A stretch of DNA of 7,284 nucleotides. Source: Gammaproteobacteria bacterium. Its GTDB lineage: Bacteria > Pseudomonadota > Gammaproteobacteria > Arenicellales > Arenicellaceae. Below the pieces are notes generated by a model that was given only the letters and a program-made list of their open reading frames with translations, was not told the DNA's origin and searched no databases. The stretch spans positions 1-7,284 of the forward strand of contig JAUHZM010000157.1 in assembly GCA_030426005.1 (NCBI GenBank). Direction: 5' to 3'. Positions 1-5,230 of this stretch are shown here, in pieces (position 1 is the first letter of the stretch; every line of letters starts with the position of its first letter). Both the position numbers and the translations under genes were made by a program.

Positions 1-509
1 TCGCCAAGCAGGCACGACGCGCGAAAAATATTGAGCTGGTATGGCATTCCTTCGCGATGCTGCCTACTTATCAAGAGCGTGATGTGATGGAATGGTATCC
101 GGGTGACCGATTTGTCGATTGGCTCGCGATCAGTTTCTTTCAGGTCTCAGAAGATGGGTATCACGCGGGACCAAATCGCCAGCGGATCATTGAGATTGCG
201 AGAGAGAAACAAAAGCCAGTCATGATTGCCGAGGCAAGTGCGATCCGCTATACCGTGACGCAAAAGGCGACACAGGGTAAACAGTATTGGGACTATTGGT
301 ATAAACCGTTCTTCGAATTAATTGAGTCCACGCCGGAAATCAAGGCGGTGTCGATGATCAACGTGAACTGGGACTCGCAGGCTCAACATCGTGTATTGGA
401 GTGGGGCGATGCACGAATCGCTTCTGATCCGTACGTATTAAAACAGTGGCGTGCCACGATGCAGGCACCATACTGGTCAATGTATTCTTTGAGTAGTGAC
501 TCCGATTGA
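1..509 (+). CDS. GH26-like glycoside hydrolase, C-terminal part (5' end outside window)
   Basis: The reading frame is open from base 3 to the TGA at 507-509, giving 168 residues; the start lies left of the window. The visible part resembles the second half of a GH26 (beta-mannanase / beta-1,3-xylanase type) TIM barrel. It has a WYPGD...VDWLAISFF strand, then PVMIAEAS, whose Glu (codon 231-233) sits where the GH26 nucleophile is expected. After that come YWDYWYKPFFELI, IKAVSMINVNWDSQ and a final WGDARI...P.VL.QW block, which is typical of how these domains end. The acid/base half of the active site would be upstream and cannot be checked. The protein stops soon after the catalytic domain, so no carbohydrate-binding module follows it. 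The substrate cannot be read from this fragment; another clan GH-A family is the main alternative. Confidence 0.66.
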   Translation, partial: AKQARRAKNIELVWHSFAMLPTYQERDVMEWYPGDRFVDWLAISFFQVSEDGYHAGPNRQRIIEIAREKQKPVMIAEASAIRYTVTQKATQGKQYWDYWYKPFFELIESTPEIKAVSMINVNWDSQAQHRVLEWGDARIASDPYVLKQWRATMQAPYWSMYSLSSDSD

Positions 510-570
510 GCAAATTTGCATTCCAGTTAATCACAATTTGGTGTATTTTTGACATGTCATTGTTTGCTCG

Positions 571-596
571 CTAAAACGCAGGGTAAAGCGTTTTAG
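571..596 (+). terminator. hairpin after the GH26-like gene, possible Rho-independent terminator
   Basis: A perfect 9-bp inverted repeat, CTAAAACGC / GCGTTTTAG, encloses an 8-base loop. It starts 62 bases after the GH26-like stop codon. The downstream side (597-609) is T-rich but interrupted (TAGG then TCTTTGTTT), so it is not a classical U-tract. Its position between two same-strand genes makes termination the simplest reading, but the A/T-rich arms give only a moderately stable stem. Confidence 0.45.
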
Positions 597-656
597 TAGG
601 TCTTTGTTTAACACTTATTGCTCCGTCTTATAGGGGTATGATTTATAGGGATGTAA

Positions 657-1172
657 ATGAAAACTTCGCTCCTGATTACGTTTTGCGCTTTTATTTTGGT
701 TGCCTGTGGCGGCGGATCATCCTCAAGTGGCGGCCCACCACCGCCAGCACCATTGCTTGCCACCGTTGGTCAGTACGAAGGCACAGCTGTGGTTCAAGTT
801 ACCAGTCCCGGCAACGGTGCCATAGACTTTGAAACGACGATTGACTTATCGGTCGGCGGGAACTCCCAAAATCAGCAAGTGTTTCTAGCTTATCGCGAGT
901 TCTCCGGGAGCTCTAACTTAGATTCACAACTTCGCTTTTCTATTCCGAGCGGCACTTTACGGTTTGAGTGGTTTGAAGGAATTGTCTGCGAGGGAGAAAT
1001 AACGTATGTCGGTCAGTTTATTGATTCAACAGTCACAGGCACAATGGATGGAAGCTTCCAATGTCCGACTGGCGATGTCGTGACCTACAATGGCACATTC
1101 AGCGCTCAATTCACTGGAACTGTAAAGCGTGCTGCGCTCGAATACAGTGTTGCTCCCGAGTTGGCCTTTTGA
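657..1172 (+). CDS. small Gly/Ser-rich lipoprotein of unknown function
   Basis: This 171-residue protein begins with a lipoprotein signal peptide: Lys2, a hydrophobic core at about residues 4-16, and the lipobox LVAC with the lipidated cysteine at C17. A flexible GGGSSSSGG stretch and a PPPPAP linker (about 18-32) follow, an arrangement common in gammaproteobacterial lipoproteins. Residues 33-171 form a small domain with alternating Thr, Val and aromatic residues that suggests a beta barrel or sandwich. Its two remaining cysteines, C111 and C136, could form a disulfide. The residue after C17 is Gly, not Asp, which favours sorting to the outer membrane over retention in the inner one. The ATG is preceded by GGGA at 648-651. 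No family was recognised. The gene is convergent with the methyltransferase gene, 29 bp away, with no terminator visible between them. Confidence 0.85.
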   Translation: MKTSLLITFCAFILVACGGGSSSSGGPPPPAPLLATVGQYEGTAVVQVTSPGNGAIDFETTIDLSVGGNSQNQQVFLAYREFSGSSNLDSQLRFSIPSGTLRFEWFEGIVCEGEITYVGQFIDSTVTGTMDGSFQCPTGDVVTYNGTFSAQFTGTVKRAALEYSVAPELAF

Positions 1173-1201
1173 CTTTCTGTGGCTCCTAATTCGAGGCCCG
1201 C

Positions 1202-1891
1202 TCATGTGCGTTGTGCGCAAAATGTGTGTATCAGGCCTGATTGAAAGAACGTAATCGGGTAGCTAAAGCCGGCTTCGGTAATGAAGGATTTCACTTCAGT
1301 GCTTGGTAACACAGCCACATCACTTGCGTACATCTGCCGCAATTTTTCCTGACTTAGTTCAGTGTTCCCTGAACGAGCGACCGTGTTAAACCATATTCTG
1401 AGTTCAGTCTCGTATAACGGTGACGATTGGTCTGCGCATAAGTCTGCACTCACTAACATTGCGTTAGCGGCCAGGTGAGACGCGATGTCATGGAAATAGC
1501 GGGTACGAGCTTGCCGATCTGGAATAAAGTGGGAAACTAGAATACTGGTGGCGGCGTCATACGCTTTTTTACGCGGTAGTGACTCAATAAATCCGCAGTG
1601 GTACTCACATCTCGAATCGAGCTCACTGAGAGATCTTCGACATACATTCAACATCTTCTCTGACGGTTCGACGATGGTAAAATTCCAATCTGGAAAACGA
1701 TTTGCCAAGTAGTGTATTTCGTTGCCAGTGCCAGCACCGACGCACAACAATGCTGCACTCTTTGGTAAAGCTGCAAATACGGAGTCCAGTAAAAAGTAAA
1801 GCCCATCGGAGATTGGCGATAAATTCGCCCATTGGGCATTATAGTTTTCTGCCTGTTGATCGAATAGCGCAACGATTTCTTGTGATCTCAT
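1202..1891 (-). CDS. class I SAM-dependent methyltransferase
   Basis: The protein is 229 residues, cytosolic, with no signal peptide. The SAM-binding motif I, LLCVGAGTGNE, lies at residues 48-58, and the acidic residue after strand 2, which usually binds the ribose hydroxyls, is E75 in IVEPS. An AATSILVSHFI segment (113-123) matches the motif IV region, and FFQSGLIHTF near the end (215-224) fits the last strands of the Rossmann-type domain. The substrate is not evident: there is no NPPY/DPPY motif for DNA or protein-glutamine methylation, and a small-molecule substrate is likelier. The start is supported by GAGGGAG at 1894-1900 on the minus strand. The gene is divergent from an Rrf2 regulator with operator-like palindromes between them, so control by that regulator is likely. 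The reverse complement of 1914-1935 adds a small leader hairpin. Confidence 0.88.
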   Translation of the reverse strand: MRSQEIVALFDQQAENYNAQWANLSPISDGLYFLLDSVFAALPKSAALLCVGAGTGNEIHYLANRFPDWNFTIVEPSEKMLNVCRRSLSELDSRCEYHCGFIESLPRKKAYDAATSILVSHFIPDRQARTRYFHDIASHLAANAMLVSADLCADQSSPLYETELRIWFNTVARSGNTELSQEKLRQMYASDVAVLPSTEVKSFITEAGFSYPITFFQSGLIHTFCAQRT

Positions 1892-1913
1892 AACTCCCTC
1901 ATCAGTTAGTGTT

Positions 1914-1935
1914 GTTGAGAGTGCTTGTTCTCAAC
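1914..1935 (-). other. inverted repeat in the methyltransferase leader
   Basis: GTTGAGA (1914-1920) and TCTCAAC (1929-1935) form a perfect 7-bp inverted repeat around an 8-base loop. It lies 23-44 bases upstream of the methyltransferase start codon and upstream of its ribosome binding site. It could be an mRNA hairpin in the leader or a second type of protein-binding site. It does not share the GTAAC core of the two palindromes nearby. Confidence 0.4.
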
Positions 1936-1953
1936 GTAGCGTAAAAATATTAA

Positions 1954-1974
1954 CAGTAACAATATATGTTACAC
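1954..1974. promoter_or_regulatory. operator-like palindrome 1 (Rrf2/methyltransferase intergenic region)
   Basis: The 17-bp core GTAACA-N5-TGTTAC (1956-1972) is a perfect 6-bp inverted repeat. In the wider 21-bp frame the half sites are CAGTAAC and GTTACAC around 7 A/T bases. It lies 63 bp upstream of the methyltransferase start and 57 bp upstream of the regulator start. Rrf2-family dimers bind dyads of about this size, so it is a candidate operator for the adjacent regulator. This is inferred from position and symmetry. Confidence 0.6.
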
Positions 1975-1984
1975 TTATGGGTGA

Positions 1985-2012
1985 TTGAGATTCAATATGT
2001 GTAACAAATAAA
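1985..2012 (+). promoter_or_regulatory. candidate sigma-70 promoter of the Rrf2 gene
   Basis: TTGAGA (1985-1990) matches the -35 consensus at 5 of 6 bases, and AATAAA (2007-2012) matches the -10 consensus at 4 of 6, with a 16-bp spacer. Transcription would begin near 2018-2020, leaving a leader of only about 12 bases. That agrees with the absence of a Shine-Dalgarno sequence before the ATG at 2031. The -10 element lies inside the second palindrome, so a bound regulator would block the promoter. Confidence 0.5.
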
Positions 2013-2019
2013 GTTTCAC
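1999..2019. promoter_or_regulatory. operator-like palindrome 2, overlapping the Rrf2 -10 region
   Basis: GTGTAAC (1999-2005) and GTTTCAC (2013-2019) form an inverted repeat with one mismatch around 7 A/T bases. Size, centre and half sites are the same as in the palindrome at 1954-1974, and the two centres are 45 bp apart. In addition, TGTTACAC (1967-1974) and GTGTAACA (1999-2006) are perfect 8-bp inverted copies of each other, which shows the half site is repeated. Placement over the -10 and start region suggests autorepression by the Rrf2 protein. Confidence 0.58.
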
Positions 2020-2030
2020 TAATAATTCGA

Positions 2031-2432
2031 ATGCGAAAAGACAGCCGCTTATCTAGGGTTCTGCATGTGTTGATTCATATGGGTGCGAGCCATGAACCGT
2101 TATCGTCGTCACGAATTGGAGACATGCTGGTGACTAATCCCGTTGTGGTACGCCGGCTCATGGCGAACTTGTCAAAAGCTGGTTTTATCACCACAATTCC
2201 GGGGAGGGGCGGTGGTTGGGTGCTGGCGCAGCCACTTTCTAAAATTACCATGTTTGATGTTTATCAGCTGTTTGGTGAAGGCACTTTATTTACCTTGGGG
2301 CTTACGGATGAACATACTAATTGTGTGATCGAAAAATCTATTAATCGAGAACTCGACGCCGTGTTGAATGAAGCAGAACAACTGATTATAGATCGGATGA
2401 AATCGTTGAAACTCAGTGAGCTTGCGCAGTAG
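2031..2432 (+). CDS. Rrf2-family transcriptional regulator (single-cysteine type)
   Basis: The 133-residue length is usual for Rrf2 regulators. A winged helix-turn-helix occupies about residues 1-65: SRLSRVLHVLIHM, a helix-turn-helix ending in TNPVVVRRLMANLSKAGF (35-52), and the wing GRGGGWVLAQPL (58-69). The dimerisation helix is at about 105-130 (INRELDAVLNEAEQLIIDRM). IscR and NsrR bind an iron-sulfur cluster through three cysteines; here only one cysteine (C98, in TNCVIEKSIN) is present, so a classical cluster is unlikely. Sensing by a thiol, a small ligand or a cluster shared between subunits remains open. The ATG has no Shine-Dalgarno sequence, but the next in-frame Met (17) would remove the first helix. 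The gene is divergent from the methyltransferase gene, its most likely target along with itself. Confidence 0.92.
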   Translation: MRKDSRLSRVLHVLIHMGASHEPLSSSRIGDMLVTNPVVVRRLMANLSKAGFITTIPGRGGGWVLAQPLSKITMFDVYQLFGEGTLFTLGLTDEHTNCVIEKSINRELDAVLNEAEQLIIDRMKSLKLSELAQ

Positions 2433-2654
2433 CATTGCCTGACACTTAAGATATGCGGTACCAAGAGGCTCAGATTATTGGTTTGAGGTTTTAGCTGGGT
2501 TCAACTTGATCGGCCTCGTATGTAAATCTGCCACTGGTAAAAACCGACTATTGTCTATATTCCCATCGCGATTGTCGGAGTAGGGTTGGCTTAAGTAACA
2601 AAGGTTGGCAGTGAATGTTGGCCTTGGATGTGAATAAAAAGCAAGGAGGGTTAG
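2433..2654. other. 222-bp intergenic region before the monoheme gene
   Basis: No gene, RNA or convincing terminator was found here. No good -35/-10 pair stands out. The last part holds three direct GTTGGC copies (2585-2590, 2604-2609, 2617-2622) and the strong ribosome binding site AGGAGG (2644-2649), five bases before the ATG at 2655. A promoter for the downstream gene should lie here, since no terminator-free operon with the Rrf2 gene is obvious at this distance. Confidence 0.5.
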
Positions 2655-4337
2655 ATGCGATACTTAAATAAGTTCTGCTTAAATAATGGCCTGATAAAGG
2701 TCATACCAGTTACGTTGATAAGCACTGTATTCTCTATTTCTGTGCAGGCTCAGTCGCCGGTATACACACCGCAGGCCAGGTTCTGTGCAGATGGTGGAAC
2801 CAGTTTGTGTTCAGCTATGCCATCAATGATTGGTCAGGACCCCGCTGTTACGCCCGGCGTTGGGTATCATGGTTTGCCGCCCGTCGTGTCCGATTTCAGT
2901 CGTGACTCCCAGACACCGTTCGACAATATGGCTTGGCAGATGTTTATTGCTGCAAATTGGTCACTCGATGCGAATGCGTCAGCCGCGACTGCATTAACGG
3001 GGGTGGGGCAGCGTGTCTGGCAAACCTGGAAACGACCCCAGGATATCTTTGGCTCGGAGGCACCTATTTGTGCCAATCCCCGAGGTTTGCCACGCTTCAG
3101 CATCATGAGTAAAACCGGCGGGCAGCCCGATGGTCGTCTTGACGGTATTTTGGAAGCATCCAGCAACCAGCCATTGATCGACCGCTACGGGAATTGGGTT
3201 ATGTATGAGCGTCGTGTAAACCCGATCGAAGAATGGTTTATCACCAAGCCCAGGGTCGAGAAAAATGGTAATCGAAGCTTCGTCTACACTCTGAAATCGG
3301 TTGATGGACAGCAGCGCTATATCAAAGCCCTGCAGGCCAAAGCATCGCCATTTTCATTTCCTGAAGGAGAAGATTTGGTCGCCATAGACCCCAAAACTGA
3401 GAAATCAAACGGCAAGGTCGGCGCGATTGAAATGAAGACCGCCTGGCGAATACTGACGCCGAGTGATCAGAAGAGTCGCTATTTGGTTATGGATGCGCTC
3501 CTGGAAGTTTCAGCCGACATGGTGAGCAATCAACAGCCGATTTGTACGCAGGTTTCGCTTGGTTTGGTGGGCATGCACATCATACAGAAGAATCCAGTCC
3601 GTGGTGACCTGAAAGATCAGTGGATTTGGGCAACGTTTGAGCATCGAGACAATGCGCCATTATCGACGAGCCCAGCAGATCCCGTCGATTTTTCTAGCTA
3701 TGGGCAGTACCCTGACTCGAATTGTCCCCTAGTGGCACCAGCGAGAGACAAAATTTACTCGTTATATAACCCTGACTGCACGGCATGCATTAATAATAAA
3801 GCGCCGACGACTAGTACCAAAGATCGGTATGTTTGGGCGCCAAACCAACCCTATGCGAGTTCCTACTTGGTTGCTAATACTGGGGGTACACCAAAATACG
3901 GTACGCAAGTGGTGCAGTGCGCCAAAGCTTATTCTCTGACCGCGGAAATAGATTCCCAATGGGCCAAGCAGTTAAGGGCGATTAACTCTGTTTTTGCAAA
4001 TTACACATTAATTGGCACACAGTGGGGCGCCGACATTGAGCAAACGGCGCCACCGTTTGTGCAGCGCTCTGCGGTGCCAGACTTTTTATCCAACACCACC
4101 ATGGAAACGTATTTGCAAACTGGCACCTGCGAATATGAAGAAGGTACCTGTGTGAGGGTGAAGGGCGCTGGTAGCTGTGTTGGTTGCCATAAGTTTGCTA
4201 CTTTGGCAGCGAAGGACCATGCTGGTAAGTCTGTGTCCTCGGACTTTAGTTTCCTGATGGGGCTGGCAACGGACTTTCGTATCCAGGCTGAGCCGGTAGA
4301 CACAGGTGAAAATGATCCTGAATCACAGGACAAGTAA
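2655..4337 (+). CDS. exported monoheme c-type protein of unknown function
   Basis: The protein is 560 residues. A signal peptide ends at about A32 (SVQA before QSP), so it is periplasmic or secreted. One heme c motif, CVGCH, lies near the C-terminus (C508, C511, H512); M535 is a possible second axial ligand. Blocks that recur in uncharacterised bacterial proteins annotated as cytochrome c family are visible: FDNMAWQMFIAANW (89-102), LGLVGMHIIQKNP (302-314), WIWATFEHRDNAP (323-335) and TMETYLQ...SCVGCH. The roughly 475 residues before the heme motif form a large domain with no known enzymatic motif. A second CxxC, CTAC (375-378), lacks the His and is not a heme site. Several other cysteines could form disulfides in the periplasm. 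AGGAGG at 2644-2649 fixes the start. An electron-transfer or redox role is inferred only from the heme motif. Confidence 0.87.
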   Translation: MRYLNKFCLNNGLIKVIPVTLISTVFSISVQAQSPVYTPQARFCADGGTSLCSAMPSMIGQDPAVTPGVGYHGLPPVVSDFSRDSQTPFDNMAWQMFIAANWSLDANASAATALTGVGQRVWQTWKRPQDIFGSEAPICANPRGLPRFSIMSKTGGQPDGRLDGILEASSNQPLIDRYGNWVMYERRVNPIEEWFITKPRVEKNGNRSFVYTLKSVDGQQRYIKALQAKASPFSFPEGEDLVAIDPKTEKSNGKVGAIEMKTAWRILTPSDQKSRYLVMDALLEVSADMVSNQQPICTQVSLGLVGMHIIQKNPVRGDLKDQWIWATFEHRDNAPLSTSPADPVDFSSYGQYPDSNCPLVAPARDKIYSLYNPDCTACINNKAPTTSTKDRYVWAPNQPYASSYLVANTGGTPKYGTQVVQCAKAYSLTAEIDSQWAKQLRAINSVFANYTLIGTQWGADIEQTAPPFVQRSAVPDFLSNTTMETYLQTGTCEYEEGTCVRVKGAGSCVGCHKFATLAAKDHAGKSVSSDFSFLMGLATDFRIQAEPVDTGENDPESQDK

Positions 4338-4439
4338 TTTCCATGGCGGGCTTAAATATCCTTCAATTGAGCGATACGAATTAAAAAACGTCTGTGTAAG
4401 TATTACTGCAAATTATGATCTTTTGTTGCGGGAGACATT

Positions 4440-4991
4440 ATGCAAGTACGTTTTTCGATCCTGACCTTCTTGTGGTTAGTATGTTTGAGTGGTGCGGTTA
4501 ACGCGCATAATAAAGTAGTCGTCGTGCCGTTGATGGAAGACGACCAGCGGAGTAGCTTCATCGGCATGGCCGGCGCATGGGATTGTGCACTTGGTGAGAG
4601 TTGTCGAGATGTCTACGAATTTACGATTGATAAGCCAGCCAGCGTGATGCTTGATGTCAGAGCGGTCACAGGAAGTTCGGTGGTGCTTACTGCAATTTAT
4701 CCTCCCGGCCAGGGCTTGGGCGGCACCAACCTATTGACAGGAAGTACTACTGATAGAGAATGCACCGGCCAAAACGCACCATTTCAGCTGATTCATGTGA
4801 ATTTAACAACGCCTGGCCGCTATAAATTGGCTGTTGGACGAGATTGGGGGTCGAGCGCAGGGTTTGCTGGAACATACCAGCTTCGGGTCTACACGTCGGT
4901 TCCACACACCTTCCATGGCCAGACCGTGAACGATGTGGATTCTCTGGCGTCTGGCACTGCCTGTCCGCCATTACTCATTCCAGGAGTTTGA
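4440..4991 (+). CDS. small secreted beta-rich protein of unknown function
   Basis: The protein is 183 residues with a Sec signal peptide cleaved after A22 (AVNA before HNK), leaving about 161 residues. The mature part opens with a KVVVVPL strand. Two stretches, DVYEFTIDKPASVMLDVRAV (58-76) and LTTPGRYKLAVGRDWG...GTYQLRVYT (122-152), look like a PPC-type beta sandwich, a fold found as a C-terminal add-on of secreted peptidases. This is a resemblance of pattern, not an established match. Cysteines 49, 55, 108 and 175 could form two disulfides. GGGAG at 4430-4434 lies five bases before the ATG. The gene sits 102 bp after the monoheme gene and 239 bp before the M35 peptidase gene; a link to either is possible but unproven. 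Confidence 0.82.
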   Translation: MQVRFSILTFLWLVCLSGAVNAHNKVVVVPLMEDDQRSSFIGMAGAWDCALGESCRDVYEFTIDKPASVMLDVRAVTGSSVVLTAIYPPGQGLGGTNLLTGSTTDRECTGQNAPFQLIHVNLTTPGRYKLAVGRDWGSSAGFAGTYQLRVYTSVPHTFHGQTVNDVDSLASGTACPPLLIPGV

Positions 4992-5005
4992 ATCGAGAGT
5001 GAGCA

Positions 5006-5030
5006 GCAGTGCGTATAGCGCTGCAATTTG
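5006..5030 (+). terminator. possible weak Rho-independent terminator
   Basis: GCAGTGC (5006-5012) and GCGCTGC (5018-5024) pair over 7 bp, with one G-U, around the loop GTATA. AATTTGCTTTT follows directly. The hairpin starts 15 bases after the stop codon of the 4440-4991 gene. The stem is short and the T-tract is interrupted, but position and order of parts fit a terminator, which would separate the peptidase gene from the gene before it. Confidence 0.45.
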
Positions 5031-5185
5031 CTTTTCGCGGTTGGTCGTGAAACAACCATGTGCTAACCTCTAGAACCTCCCGTTTTCCAAAGCACTAGTC
5101 TGCAGTGTGTTATCTCGGGAGTTATGAACCTTCGTGCGGATCGCCTAGAGCGCGTTGCAGGGATGGTAAATGTTCATTCGAAATT

Positions 5186-5212
5186 GATCACACGACTTTG
5201 TTCGTCGTGATC
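5186..5212 (+). other. leader hairpin just upstream of the M35 peptidase gene
   Basis: GATCACACGA (5186-5195) pairs with TCGT (5202-5205) and GTGATC (5207-5212), giving 10 bp with a single bulged C5206 and the loop CTTTGT. It ends 7 bases before the ribosome binding site AGGGG (5220-5224) and 18 bases before the ATG. No T-run follows, so it is unlikely to be a terminator. It may affect mRNA stability or translation, or be a dyad for a DNA-binding protein. Confidence 0.45.
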
Positions 5213-5230
5213 TTCGTGTAGGGGTTATTA

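Noticed and set aside
606..612. GTTTAAC resembling an integron attC core (RYYYAAC)
   Set aside because: No matching GTTRRRY partner at the right distance and no cassette structure or integrase nearby.
2544..2578. CCGAC / GTCGG inverted repeat upstream of the monoheme gene
   Set aside because: The arms are 5 bp apart by 25 bases with no clear extension, and no T-run follows, so neither terminator nor operator is supported.
3777..3788. CTAC motif in the monoheme protein as a second heme site
   Set aside because: The residue after the second cysteine is Ile, not His, so it cannot be a standard CxxCH heme site.
4414..4419. TATGAT as a -10 element for the 4440-4991 gene
   Set aside because: No acceptable -35 hexamer at 16-18 bp and no extended -10 TG, so a promoter cannot be supported by sequence alone.
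5039..5057. GGTTG / CAACC inverted repeat in the gap before the peptidase gene
   Set aside because: Only 5 bp with a 9-base loop and no T-run; expected by chance in a region of this size.
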